Assembly: GCF_002933775.1 (NCBI RefSeq)
Contig: NZ_BEWV01000199.1
Location: 1 to 54,416 of the forward strand
Length of the DNA: 54,416 nucleotides
Direction: 5' to 3'
From: Prevotella sp. MGM1
GTDB lineage: Bacteria; Bacteroidota; Bacteroidia; Bacteroidales; Bacteroidaceae
In this document: positions 8,823 to 17,940 of the stretch, piece by piece
Layout: each line of letters opens with the position of its first letter
Numbering within the stretch: position 1 is the stretch's first letter
Program-made: the position numbers and the translations under genes
The notes under the pieces: model-generated
What the model was told of the DNA's origin: nothing
The model's database searches: none
The model's input: only the letters and a program-made list of their open reading frames with translations

Positions 8823-8975
8823 TATATGTTAAATGTAAATATGTTAGATGCCTGATGTCAGATGCTGGATACGGTATGAAAAATGTGTGTCACGCCTTGT
8901 GTCAGGCGTCAAATGCCAGACGACAAGTAGCTTTCTGACGTTCGTCATCCAACATTTAACATCAGGCATTTACAT
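8823..8975. repeat. Imperfect inverted repeat between RND operon and lpxA-like gene
   Basis: The left part (TGCCTGATGTCAGATGCTGGAT) is mirrored by CATCCAACATTTAACATCAGGCATTTACATT to the right (about 8946-8975), with AATGTAAA also repeated in inverted form at the outer ends. A related TCAGGCGTCAAATGCC lies between. The spacer can fold into a long stem and may punctuate transcription from the efflux operon. Confidence 0.5.
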
Positions 8976-10354
8976 TAATATCTTCCGCCGCCGAGTGCGG
9001 TGTAAAGACTCACCACGGCCTGCATCTTCGAGAAGTCGTCGGCAGCCTTCGACAGTTCGGCGTTGAGCAGGCTCGACTGTGCCGATATTACTTCGAGATA
9101 GGTGCTTCCGCTGCTTGCGTAGAGCTGTTTGGTGTCTTCCACGTTCTGGCGCAACACAGCCACCTGCTTGGCTTCGAGGCGGCTTTTCTCATCAGAAGAG
9201 TTGTACTGCACGAGAGCATTGCTAACCTCACTGCCGGCCTTCAAGATGGCGTTCTGCCAGTTGTTGTATGCCTGTTCCTGCTGAGCCTTGGCCACTTTCA
9301 GGCCGGCTACCAGCTGGCCGCGGGCGAAAATCGGCTGGGTAAGGCTTCCGATGGCAGAGAGCAACCACTTGCCGGGGTTGACAATGCCCATGCCGGAGTT
9401 ATTGGTATAGGCACCCGAACCGCTGATGGTGATGCTCGGATAGAAACGGCTGCGGGCCGTCTCGGTGTCATAGAAACACTGAGCGAGGGTCATCTCGGCA
9501 TAGTGGACGTCCGGACGGTTGTTGAGCATCTGTATCGCTATGCCGGTGCTGAACTCGGCGGGCAGCGACTGCTCATCGAGCTTGCCGCGGGCGATAGTCT
9601 GTGCCGGCTGACCGAGCAGCAACGAAAGCGAGTTTTCCGTCTCACGAATCTGCCTGTTGATGTCGGCGGCCTGCGCCTGGACTGAATAGTAGCTTGCCTC
9701 AGCGCTCTGAACACTTGTCGAACGTGCGCGGCCAAGCTCTTTCTGCAACTTCATCATCTCCCACGTGTTCTTCGTCAGGCCCACCATCTCGTCTACTATT
9801 GCTTTCTGCTTGTCGAGCATCAGCAGCGTGTAGTACATGTTGGCGATACCGGTGATTACGCCGGTCTTCACCACAAGCTGATAGTCTTTCATGCCGAGAA
9901 GTGCCACCTGGGCGCTGCGCTTCTGCGAAAGCAGGTTTCCAAACAGGTCGATGCTCCAACTTGCGCTAACGGGAAGAGAATATATTTTCGAGGGAGTGTG
10001 CCCGTCCCATGATGAAAGCGTGCCCTGGGGGGTAAGCGAGATGGAGGGCAGGAATGCCAACTTCGAAGAGAGGAGCTGTGCCTCTACCATCTTTACGTTG
10101 AGGGCTGCGTTCTGCAAGTCGAAGTTATACTTCAACCCGGTCTCTATCAGTCCCTGCAACTGAGGATCGGTGAACACACTGCGCCACGGCAGATTGCCGA
10201 AACTTGTGGTGTCGCTCACTGCCAGCGTGTCCGTCAGCGATGTCACATCGCGCACCAATCCCTTTGTGTTCACATCCGGGCGCTCGTATTTATTGTATAG
10301 TCCGCAGCTGCCGAGAAGCAGCGATGCGGACATTATCATCATTAGTTTCTTCAT
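8975..10354 (-). CDS. RND efflux outer-membrane factor lipoprotein (NodT/OprM type)
   Basis: 459 residues. A lipoprotein signal with lipobox LLGSC (Cys17) is followed by two TolC-type repeats of long helices and strands. Typical motifs: PWRSVFTDPQLQGLIETGL near residue 57, NVKMVEAQLLSSKLAFLPSISLT near 103, and the second-half NNRPDVHYAEMTLAQ. It forms the trimeric outer-membrane channel of a tripartite pump. Last gene of the operon: adaptor (13601-14803), pump (10369-13581), channel, with 14 bp between pump and channel genes. Confidence 0.95.
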   Translation of the reverse strand: MKKLMMIMSASLLLGSCGLYNKYERPDVNTKGLVRDVTSLTDTLAVSDTTSFGNLPWRSVFTDPQLQGLIETGLKYNFDLQNAALNVKMVEAQLLSSKLAFLPSISLTPQGTLSSWDGHTPSKIYSLPVSASWSIDLFGNLLSQKRSAQVALLGMKDYQLVVKTGVITGIANMYYTLLMLDKQKAIVDEMVGLTKNTWEMMKLQKELGRARSTSVQSAEASYYSVQAQAADINRQIRETENSLSLLLGQPAQTIARGKLDEQSLPAEFSTGIAIQMLNNRPDVHYAEMTLAQCFYDTETARSRFYPSITISGSGAYTNNSGMGIVNPGKWLLSAIGSLTQPIFARGQLVAGLKVAKAQQEQAYNNWQNAILKAGSEVSNALVQYNSSDEKSRLEAKQVAVLRQNVEDTKQLYASSGSTYLEVISAQSSLLNAELSKAADDFSKMQAVVSLYTALGGGRY

Positions 10355-10368
10355 AATCTTTCTGTCAT

Positions 10369-13300
10369 TTATTTATCTACGGGACGTGTGTATTGCAACA
10401 ACTCCGAATCAACATGGGCATCATCGTCCTTAAACGCTATCGGCTTGATCTTCTCTTGTATCAACTGGAAGATGTAGAACAGCGCCGGAACAACCATAAT
10501 CTGGCAGAGCATACCGATAAGCATACCGCCGACGGCTGCCGCTCCAAGAGTCATGTTACCGTTGTAACCGGCTCCCATGGGGACAAGCAACGGCAAAAGA
10601 CCGATAATCATGGCGAGAGATGTCATGAGAATAGGACGCAGACGGGCTGCCGCTCCCAATACGGCTGACCATGATATGGCCATACCGGTACGACGACGCT
10701 CAAGGGCGAACTCCACAATAAGGATGGCGTTCTTCGCCAACAGACCGATAAGCATGATAAGGGCAATCTGCATATAGATGTCGTTCTGCTTTCCGAAGAG
10801 GTTGGTGAACAGGAATGCGCCGGCCAATCCGAACGGAATCGACAGTATTACAGACAGCGGCAGCACATAACTCTCATACTGGGCTGAAAGAATCAGGTAT
10901 ACGAACGTCAGACAGAGCACGAAGATTATAGCCGTGGAGTTGCTCGATTCCTGCTCCGAACGGGTCAGACCAGAGAACTCATACGAGAAGCCCTCGGGAA
11001 GACTTGTAGCGGCTACCTCTTCCATTGCCTTGATAACATCACCCGTAGAGTATCCTTCCGCCGGCGACGCATTGACGTTTATAGACGTAAACAGGTTGAA
11101 ACGGTCTATCTCCTGAGGCGCGTAAATCTTCGTCAGGTTGACATACTCCTTGATAGGGCTCATGCCGTTATTGGTACGTACATATATGTTATCGAGACTC
11201 TTCAAGTCGCCGCGGAACTCATAGGCCGCCTGTATCATCACACGATACAGCTTACCGTAGCTGTTGAAGTTGGAGGCGTAAAGTCCTCCGAAGTATCCCT
11301 GCATGGTAGAAAGAACCACCGACGGGTCGATACCGCTCTGCTTACACTTCGATACGTCGACATCCATCATGTACTGAGGATATTTAGAATTGTACTGCGT
11401 CATGGCGCTGCTCACCTCGGGACGCTTGTTCAACTCGCCGAGGAACTTCTGTGTCGTCTCGAAGAACTTATTCACATCTCCACCGGTACGGTCCTGCATA
11501 GAGAAAGTAAGACCGTTCGTAGCGGAGAATCCTTGTACCATAGGCGGCTGGAATGCCAAAATCTGCGCGCCTTTGATTGACGCTGTCTGCTTGTAAATCA
11601 TTCCGAGCACCATGGATGAACCGAGATTGTGCACACCTACGTACTTCAACGGTCCCTCGGCAGCGTTACGCTCCTCGAAACTCTTCAACTTCACGATGAA
11701 CGTTCCCTGGTTTGAACCTTGTCCGCCGATAAAGCTGTATCCTGTGATACGCAGAGTATTAGACACCGCAGGGTTGCTCTTCAACATCCTGTCAACCTGG
11801 TCCATCACTCCGTTCGTCTTTTCAAGGCCCGTGCCGGGAGGCGTTGCCACGGTAACGAAGAGCGTACCTGTATCCTCGTCGGGCACAAGTCCCGTTCGGG
11901 TATTCATCATCAGTACGGCCATTGCCGCTATACCCACTATCGTCGCGCCTACGGCTATGAGCGGACGCTCCACTATACGGCGCACACCGCCCTGATATTT
12001 ATTCAGCACTTTGCCGTAAGCGGCGTTGAAAGCGGCATGGAAACGATCCACTCTCGACATCTTACGTTCCGTTCCGTCGGCGTTGTGCGGCTTCAACAGC
12101 ATGGCGCAAAGAGCCGGAGAAAGAGTCAAAGCGTTGAGCGCCGAGATCACAATGGATATGGCCATGGTAACACCGAACTCACGGTAGAACGTACCGCTTG
12201 TACCTCCGAGGAACGACACCGGTACAAACACGGCCGCCATCACGAGTGTAATGGATATGATAGCTCCCGATATTTCACTCATGGCATCTTTCGACGCGGT
12301 GACAGCACTCTTGTAACCGAGGTCAAGCTTGGCGTGCACGGCCTCGACCACCACTATGGCGTCGTCCACCACTATGGCGATGGCAAGCACGAGAGCGGCC
12401 AGCGTCAAGAGGTTAAGCGAGAAGCCGAATACATACAGGAAGAAGAATGTTCCCACCAGAGATACCGGCACCGCGATAAGCGGGATGAGCGTGGAACGTA
12501 TGTCCTGCAAGAAGATATACACCACGATAAACACCAACACAAATGCCTCTACAAGGGTTTTGACAAGCTCGTCGATCGAAGCGTCGAGGAACTCGGTCAC
12601 ATCTTGCAGCAACTTGATCTGCACTCCGGGCGGCAATGCCTTCTCCGCCTCCGCCAACACGGCCTTTACATCATCCGCAATCTGAGTAGCGTTACTGCCG
12701 GCAGTCTGCGTCACCATCATCATACACGAAGCCTCACCGTCCACCGACTGCATGAACGAGTAGTAAAGACCGCCCAGTTCGACGTTCGCCACGTCCTTGA
12801 CACGCACCGTGCGTCCGTCGGTATCGCTCGTGATAATCATGTTCTGGAACTCCTCGGGAGTTTTCAGACGACCTTTATATCGTATTGTATACTCGTACTG
12901 ATTGTCCGTCTGCTCGCCGAACTTACCGGGAGCGGCCTCAATGTTCTGCTGAGCCAGCACGCCGGTGATGTCGCTCGGCATGAGGTTGTGGTTCTTCATC
13001 TTCACCGGATCGAGCCATAGGCGCATAGTGTAAGACTGCAAACCCATGGCCTGACACTCACCCACACCCTTCACACGCTTGATGGCGGGTATGATATTGA
13101 TGTCGGCATAGTTGCCGAGGAACTTGTTGTCGTATTTCTCCGGATCACCGGTGATGGCGAAAATGAGCACGTTACTGTTCTGACGCTTCATCACCTGCAC
13201 ACCGGCACGGGTAACCTCGGCAGGCAACAGCGCCGAAGCCTGCGACACACGGTTCTGCACATTCACCTGTGCCATGTCGGCATTGGCGCCCTGCTGGAAG

Positions 13301-13581
13301 TATACGGTGATTGAGCCGGAACCGTCGTTAGTGGCGGCCGAGGTCATATAGGTCATGCCCTCCACACCGTTTATCTGCTCCTCAAGCGGTGTTATCACCG
13401 AGTTGAGCACCGTCTCGGCATTGGCACCGCTATACGAAGCGCGCACCATGATTGTAGGCGGAGCGATGTCGGGATATTGCTCGATAGGCAGCGACACCAG
13501 TCCGATAAAGCCCAGGATGACTATCAGGATGGAAATCACCGTCGATAGCACCGGGCGTTCTATAAATCTGTCTAATTTCAT
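10369..13581 (-). CDS. RND multidrug efflux pump, inner-membrane subunit (HAE1/AcrB family)
   Basis: 1070 residues, the family's usual length. Starts with MKLDRFIERPVLSTVISILIVILGFIGLVSLPIEQYPDIAPP, then the first porter domain (YMTSAATNDGSGSITVYFQQG), transmembrane helices 2-6 with the proton-relay LAIAIVVDDAIVVVEAV in TM4 (two Asp), the second porter half, and TM8-12 ending in the VGGMLIGMLCQIMVVPALFYIF signature. Proton-driven export of drugs, bile salts or other amphiphiles is the known family role; the substrate is not evident. Cotranscribed with the adaptor and channel genes. Confidence 0.96.
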   Translation of the reverse strand: MKLDRFIERPVLSTVISILIVILGFIGLVSLPIEQYPDIAPPTIMVRASYSGANAETVLNSVITPLEEQINGVEGMTYMTSAATNDGSGSITVYFQQGANADMAQVNVQNRVSQASALLPAEVTRAGVQVMKRQNSNVLIFAITGDPEKYDNKFLGNYADINIIPAIKRVKGVGECQAMGLQSYTMRLWLDPVKMKNHNLMPSDITGVLAQQNIEAAPGKFGEQTDNQYEYTIRYKGRLKTPEEFQNMIITSDTDGRTVRVKDVANVELGGLYYSFMQSVDGEASCMMMVTQTAGSNATQIADDVKAVLAEAEKALPPGVQIKLLQDVTEFLDASIDELVKTLVEAFVLVFIVVYIFLQDIRSTLIPLIAVPVSLVGTFFFLYVFGFSLNLLTLAALVLAIAIVVDDAIVVVEAVHAKLDLGYKSAVTASKDAMSEISGAIISITLVMAAVFVPVSFLGGTSGTFYREFGVTMAISIVISALNALTLSPALCAMLLKPHNADGTERKMSRVDRFHAAFNAAYGKVLNKYQGGVRRIVERPLIAVGATIVGIAAMAVLMMNTRTGLVPDEDTGTLFVTVATPPGTGLEKTNGVMDQVDRMLKSNPAVSNTLRITGYSFIGGQGSNQGTFIVKLKSFEERNAAEGPLKYVGVHNLGSSMVLGMIYKQTASIKGAQILAFQPPMVQGFSATNGLTFSMQDRTGGDVNKFFETTQKFLGELNKRPEVSSAMTQYNSKYPQYMMDVDVSKCKQSGIDPSVVLSTMQGYFGGLYASNFNSYGKLYRVMIQAAYEFRGDLKSLDNIYVRTNNGMSPIKEYVNLTKIYAPQEIDRFNLFTSINVNASPAEGYSTGDVIKAMEEVAATSLPEGFSYEFSGLTRSEQESSNSTAIIFVLCLTFVYLILSAQYESYVLPLSVILSIPFGLAGAFLFTNLFGKQNDIYMQIALIMLIGLLAKNAILIVEFALERRRTGMAISWSAVLGAAARLRPILMTSLAMIIGLLPLLVPMGAGYNGNMTLGAAAVGGMLIGMLCQIMVVPALFYIFQLIQEKIKPIAFKDDDAHVDSELLQYTRPVDK

Positions 13582-13600
13582 TGTTCTCTAATAATCGGTT

Positions 13601-14803
13601 TTACATTCCCATTGCTTTCTTAAACGCACTGAGGTCGCCCTGGGCCTCGCCGAGTTTCTCGGCTTTCTGCAATTTCTCTGCATACTGAGCCTCGGTAAGC
13701 GGTTTTATTTCAAGTCCGTCAGACAGTGCGGACACACCGTAAACAACAATAGACTGTCCGGCCTTCACGCCGTTTTCTATTATATAAGTCTTGCCGTCGT
13801 TATCCGGATTTACGGTAACGGGAGTATATTTCACCTTGTTATCCTTGCCCACGACATATACAAAATACTTGTCCTGTACCTGTGTCACAGCATCCTGAGG
13901 AACAACGATCGCACCCTGCTTGGTCTGCGGGATGATAACAGAGCCTGAACCGCCGCTCTTGAGTAGATGTTCAGGATTGGCGAAATCAGCACGAACCTGC
14001 ACGGCTCCCGTCGAAGCGTCTATCACTCCGCTTATCGCCGCGATATGTCCTTCGTGTCCGAACACGCTTCCATCGGCCAGTTGCAACTTGACCGCCGGAA
14101 AATCCTTGACTGCCGCGGTCATTCCACCGGCTGCCCTGGACAGGCTCATGATGTCTTTCTCCGTCATGGAGAAGTACACCTGCATGGTCTTGATGTCGGC
14201 CACGGTTGTCAACGGCTGCTGAACGGACGAGCTGACGAGCGCTCCCACCTTGTATGGCAATTCGCCCACCACGCCGTCTGCCGGACTTGTCACATAGCAG
14301 AAGTCGAGATTTTGCTTTGCCGATATATATCCGGCCTCGGCCTGTGCCAGAGCGGCCTGTGCCGACTCGTACGTATTTGCGGCCGACTGCAGTTCGTAAT
14401 CTCCTATCACCTTGTTCTCAAACAGCTTCTTACTGTTCTCGTATGTCAGTTTGGCCGTGTTAAGTTGGGCCTTGGCCGCATTTACAGAGGCCTTAGACTG
14501 GCGCACGGCAGCCTCATAAGTGACATTATCTATCACAAAGAGCACCTGCCCCTTGCGCACTTGCTGACCTTCATGAACATTCACCTTTGTGATAAATCCT
14601 GCTACCTTCGGACGGATCTCCACATCCTGCACACCCTTGATTGTGGCCGGATATGAATTTGACAACATTGCCTGCTGTGCCTGGATTGTCCTCACAGCAT
14701 ACTCATTGTCACCGAAATTGGGCTTGCCGCCTTTCTTGCCGCCTCCGCAAGAGACAAGCACCGCAGCCAAAGCCACCAAGAAAAACATCTTCTTCTGTTT
14801 CAT
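13601..14803 (-). CDS. RND efflux periplasmic adaptor lipoprotein (AcrA/MexA family)
   Basis: 400 residues. Lipoprotein signal peptide with LVSC (Cys19). Domain order of membrane-fusion proteins: barrel-sandwich half (VEIRPKVAGFITKVNVHEGQQVRKGQVLFVID, about 61-92), alpha-hairpin (about 95-160), second lipoyl half (TSPADGVVGELPYKVGALVS), beta-barrel, and membrane-proximal domain. It links the pump and the outer-membrane channel. First gene of the efflux operon, 19 bp before the pump gene. No regulator gene is adjacent, but a dyad in the 5' leader (14880-14910) looks like an operator. Confidence 0.95.
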   Translation of the reverse strand: MKQKKMFFLVALAAVLVSCGGGKKGGKPNFGDNEYAVRTIQAQQAMLSNSYPATIKGVQDVEIRPKVAGFITKVNVHEGQQVRKGQVLFVIDNVTYEAAVRQSKASVNAAKAQLNTAKLTYENSKKLFENKVIGDYELQSAANTYESAQAALAQAEAGYISAKQNLDFCYVTSPADGVVGELPYKVGALVSSSVQQPLTTVADIKTMQVYFSMTEKDIMSLSRAAGGMTAAVKDFPAVKLQLADGSVFGHEGHIAAISGVIDASTGAVQVRADFANPEHLLKSGGSGSVIIPQTKQGAIVVPQDAVTQVQDKYFVYVVGKDNKVKYTPVTVNPDNDGKTYIIENGVKAGQSIVVYGVSALSDGLEIKPLTEAQYAEKLQKAEKLGEAQGDLSAFKKAMGM

Positions 14804-14879
14804 ACTTTCTTTTTATATACTATTGATTTACTATTATTGCTTTACAGGGTAGTTCCTTAACAGACAATCAAATTAAACG

Positions 14880-14910
14880 CAACAGGTAAGAAAACTTTTT
14901 TTACCTGTTG
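14880..14910. promoter_or_regulatory. 10-bp dyad in the leader of the efflux operon
   Basis: CAACAGGTAA (14880-14889) and TTACCTGTTG (14901-14910) form a perfect inverted repeat with an 11-base A/T-rich spacer. It lies about 7 bp downstream of the expected start of transcription from the -7 box at 14924-14931 and about 77 bp before the adaptor start. Position and symmetry fit a repressor operator (TetR or MarR type); an RNA hairpin in the leader is the alternative. Confidence 0.6.
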
Positions 14911-14923
14911 AGTTTCCAGGTTG

Positions 14924-14931
14924 CAAATATA
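14924..14931 (-). promoter_or_regulatory. -7 box of the RND efflux operon
   Basis: On the minus strand TATATTTG matches TAnnTTTG exactly. No clear -33 TTG is present at the usual distance, consistent with a regulated promoter. Confidence 0.6.
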
Positions 14932-15030
14932 GTCATAATTATATTATATGGCCGATTTCAGCTTTTTAATTTAACAATAATTATTCACAAGTTAAGGATT
15001 TGTAACTAAACATAGGCACGCTCCATGCAA

Positions 15031-16455
15031 TCATACCAGCCTCATTTCCCTCGCTTTGTCCATAAGCAGGCGCATGAGCGGCTCGCGCTCGTTAGGCACC
15101 CGGTTATCGAGCACGGCATCCTTGAGAGCCTGTTTCAGAGCGCCCACTTCCCTGCACGGGCCGAGACCGAACATTTCCATTATCTCGTTACCGTCGATAC
15201 ATGGCTGAAGCATCCGTTTGTAGTCTTTCTCTTTCAGGTCGGCGAGCTTCTCGCGGACAACACGGAAATTCTCGAGAAAACACTTCTTCCGAACCTGGTT
15301 CTTGCTCGTGATGTCGGCCTCACAAAGTGTCATAAGGTCGTCTATGTCATCGCCGGCATCATTCATCAGACGGCGCACGGCACTGTCGGTCACCACCTCG
15401 TCGGCAATCACTATCGGCCGCATGTGCAGGTCCACGAGCTTCTGCACGTATTTCATCTTGGCATCCAGCGGCAATGCCAGCCTGCGGAAAGTCTGAGGCA
15501 CCATCTTCGCCCCTATGAAATTATGGTTATGAAACGTCCATCCCTGAGCCGCATCCCAGCGCTTGCCGCGTGTCTTGCCGATGTCGTGCATCAGCGCGGC
15601 CCATCGCAGCCACAGGTTGTCAGAGCGCCGGCACACGTTGTCGAGCACCTCGAGAGTATGGTAGAAATTGTTCTTGTGCGACCTGCCGTTCTTCGTTTCC
15701 ACTATGTCGAGCGCAGCCAGCTCGGGCAATATGATGTTGAGCAGTCCGCAACGCTGCAAGTCAACAAAACCGCGGCTCGGCGTGTCGGTCATCATTATCT
15801 TGTTCAGTTCGTCTTTTATACGCTCGCCGCTCACGATCTTTATCCGGTCGGCGTTTCGTTCGAGAGCCTCGAACGTCTCTTCCTCTATCATGAAGTTCAG
15901 CTGCGTGGCAAACCGTATGCAGCGCATCATGCGCAACGGGTCGTCCGAGAAGGTTATGTCCGGGTCGAGCGGGGTACATATCGTGCGCTCTTCAAGGTCA
16001 TAAATGCCATCGAACGGGTCTACCAGCTCTCCGTACCGTCCGGCGTTCAGGCACACGGCCATGGCGTTGATCGTGAAGTCCCGGCGGTTCTGGTCGTCTT
16101 CGAGCGTGCCGTCTTCCACCACCGGTTTGCGCGAGTCGTGACTATAGCTCTCCCGGCGCGCGCCCACAAACTCCACTTCCATGTCGCCGAATTTCACCTG
16201 GGCGGTGCCGAAATTCCGGAATACCGAAAGACGGGCCTTGCGACCGAGCATCCTTTTCAACTCAGACGCCACCTCGATGCCGCTGCCCACCACAACCACA
16301 TCTATATCGTTTGACGGACGTTCGAGAAACAGGTCCCTCACGTATCCGCCCACCACATAACACTCCACTCCGAGCTTGTCGGCAGCGGTTGAAATCTTGC
16401 GGAATATCTCTCTGTCGAGCACTTCCGCCAGTTCTTCGTCAGTAAGTATTTTCAT
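15031..16455 (-). CDS. tRNA nucleotidyltransferase (CCA-adding enzyme) with HD domain
   Basis: 474 residues. The N-terminal class II polymerase-beta-like fold has the GGYVRD motif (about 36-41) and the metal-binding DIDVVV (about 50-55), followed by RRDFTINAMAV and the RMMRCIRFATQLNF motif of the neck. The C-terminal HD phosphohydrolase domain shows LMHDIGKTRG and the HNHNFIGAKMV segment. It adds or repairs the 3' CCA of tRNAs, which fits the tRNA-Pro in this window that lacks an encoded CCA. Monocistronic on the minus strand with a consensus promoter. Confidence 0.94.
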   Translation of the reverse strand: MKILTDEELAEVLDREIFRKISTAADKLGVECYVVGGYVRDLFLERPSNDIDVVVVGSGIEVASELKRMLGRKARLSVFRNFGTAQVKFGDMEVEFVGARRESYSHDSRKPVVEDGTLEDDQNRRDFTINAMAVCLNAGRYGELVDPFDGIYDLEERTICTPLDPDITFSDDPLRMMRCIRFATQLNFMIEEETFEALERNADRIKIVSGERIKDELNKIMMTDTPSRGFVDLQRCGLLNIILPELAALDIVETKNGRSHKNNFYHTLEVLDNVCRRSDNLWLRWAALMHDIGKTRGKRWDAAQGWTFHNHNFIGAKMVPQTFRRLALPLDAKMKYVQKLVDLHMRPIVIADEVVTDSAVRRLMNDAGDDIDDLMTLCEADITSKNQVRKKCFLENFRVVREKLADLKEKDYKRMLQPCIDGNEIMEMFGLGPCREVGALKQALKDAVLDNRVPNEREPLMRLLMDKAREMRLV

Positions 16456-16517
16456 TTCCTTGAATACACTCGTTCAGGCACCAACGCACCTTGTCCTTTT
16501 AAACGTGAATAAGGTTG

Positions 16518-16549
16518 CAAAAGTACACATTATATATGACATAGCCAAA
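16518..16549 (-). promoter_or_regulatory. Promoter of the CCA-adding enzyme gene
   Basis: Minus strand TTTG (16546-16549), 20 bp, TACTTTTG (16518-16525): a full consensus match about 63 bp before the start codon. Confidence 0.75.
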
Positions 16550-16789
16550 AAGAAAAGACTTTTTCAACCACGCAAAAACAATATTTCACACACAGGGCAC
16601 CATTATCCTCTCAACACACAAGGCAAATGAGACACAGACTGCCATAAAAACGACGTTTTGTAAACAAACAGTCACACAGGACATCACGACACCGAAGTGC
16701 ATAAACATGCAATACCGGAAGAAAAGCAACGAAATATCCTTTGTTTTTTGATATACACACAACATGAAAACAATTAAAACGCCACTGTT

Positions 16790-16903
16790 CCGCAACCGGC
16801 ATCCCGTCATACCGCAACCGGTATCCCAATGCAATGCATTTAGCGTCTAAACGGAATGCGACAAGTATCCAAACGCAACGCAATAAGCACCCTAATGCAG
16901 CAC
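16790..16903. repeat. Dispersed intergenic repeat, copy 2
   Basis: Two units CCGCAACCGGCATCCC (16790) and CCGCAACCGGTATCCC (about 16812), then GCAATGCATTTAGCG, TATCCAAACGCAACGC and CAATAAGCACCCTAATGCAG. It shares the 14-mer GGTATCCCAATGCA with copy 1 and TATCCAAACGC with copy 3. A GC hairpin follows directly, as a GC hairpin precedes copy 1. Confidence 0.6.
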
Positions 16904-16925
16904 GAAAATATCGGTATAAACGCAA

Positions 16926-16958
16926 AAAGGCTCCCGATGCCACGCACCGGGAGCCTTT
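16926..16958. terminator. Terminator-like hairpin next to repeat copy 2
   Basis: AAAGGCTCCCG (16926-16936) and CGGGAGCCTTT (16948-16958) form a perfect 11-bp stem, flanked by A-run and T-run so that it could work on both strands. No gene ends nearby, so it may belong to an unannotated small transcript or to the repeat. Confidence 0.6.
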
Positions 16959-17361
16959 GAATAATTCGCCTATAATACGACCGTATATGCAAAAACGGCT
17001 TCACGACCAGAGAGACAAGCACATACCCTCATGCCTAAACCGCACACATATTACTACGGTGACGACCCCACCATATCGCGATTATCAAAAATCGCAGCCG
17101 TCAAAAACCGTATATTTATACACATTCCAATATCAACCATATATTTATCCAACACTTTTGTAAATATTTATCACGACAGAAACGCTTTTAAAGCGATTTG
17201 CCGAGAACAAATATACGCAAAAAAGCGATGGAAACAAAATGTCATCGCGATACACTTCACGATACACCGTAACAAAATACAACACCAACAAGACAAAGAC
17301 ACACATTAAATAAAAAACAATAAAAAAACGAAGTTTTATTCTTAAAATGACCGCACAGGCA

Positions 17362-17391
17362 TTGATAATCGGGAAAAGATGATTAATTTTG
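17362..17391 (+). promoter_or_regulatory. Promoter of the coiled-coil lipoprotein gene
   Basis: TTG (17362-17364), 19 bp, TAATTTTG (17384-17391), 28 bp before the ATG at 17420. Confidence 0.75.
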
Positions 17392-17419
17392 CGGGACATT
17401 ACCAAAAAGCTCATACACA

Positions 17420-17875
17420 ATGAAATCGAAAACGCTTATCATATCGCTCGCCGCTGCGGCAGCCGTCTGCGGATGTAACAGCACACAAAAAGAAGCCGAG
17501 AAACTGCTCGAAAGCGCCAACTACGACTTCGTGCACGGACGCTACGACATTGCGCTCGATGCCATCGACTCACTGCGAAAGATATATCCCAACGCCATTG
17601 AGGTGCGCAAGCAGGCGCTTGAACTGCAACAGCGCATCGCCTTGAAGAAAGCGCAGGAAGACGCCGAGGAAGCAGACAAGCTGTATCAGATAGCGAGCAG
17701 AGACTATGAGGTGATGAGAAAAGCGGTGGAGAAAAGCGGAGCCTACGCCACACAGGAACAGATAGACGAACTGACAAGGAGAAGAATAGAGCGCGACTCC
17801 ATGAAAATCATGATGGACACACAGTTTGCCAAAATCAGATACATACACCGCCGGCAGTTGCAAAACGACAAATGA
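17420..17875 (+). CDS. Small coiled-coil / TPR-like lipoprotein
   Basis: 151 residues. Signal peptide with a lipobox-like VCGC (Cys19). The mature part is almost wholly helical: an AEKLLESANYDFVHGRYDIALDAIDSLRKIYP segment with the shape of one TPR unit, followed by charged heptad-like stretches (about 65-110) and a basic C-terminus. No specific family recognised; function unknown. It precedes the DUF1599 gene but each has its own promoter, so they are probably separate units. Confidence 0.8.
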   Translation: MKSKTLIISLAAAAAVCGCNSTQKEAEKLLESANYDFVHGRYDIALDAIDSLRKIYPNAIEVRKQALELQQRIALKKAQEDAEEADKLYQIASRDYEVMRKAVEKSGAYATQEQIDELTRRRIERDSMKIMMDTQFAKIRYIHRRQLQNDK

Positions 17876-17886
17876 GAAACCCCGAT

Positions 17887-17917
17887 TTGGCTGTTTCGTA
17901 ATATTTTAATAATTTTG
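17887..17917 (+). promoter_or_regulatory. Promoter of the DUF1599-tpiA gene group
   Basis: TTG (17887-17889), 20 bp, TAATTTTG (17910-17917), 23 bp before the ATG at 17941. Confidence 0.75.
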
Positions 17918-17940
17918 CAGCGAATAAACAATCACTCACA

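Larger units (their letters stand above)
16456..17419. other. Gene-free stretch before the coiled-coil lipoprotein
   Basis: Roughly 960 bp with short open frames only, none with convincing codon use. It holds the promoter of the CCA enzyme, repeat copy 2 (16790-16903), a terminator-like hairpin (16926-16958) and the promoter of the gene at 17420. The part from about 17060 to 17340 is strikingly AT-rich, and I see no gene in it. Confidence 0.75.

Noticed and set aside
11719..13020. Plus-strand frame of 433 residues opposite the RND pump gene
   Set aside because: His/Arg-rich composition and full overlap with a certain gene; a shadow frame.
15025..16314. Plus-strand frame of 429 residues opposite the CCA-adding enzyme
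   Set aside because: Shadow frame; the opposite strand encodes all motifs of the enzyme.
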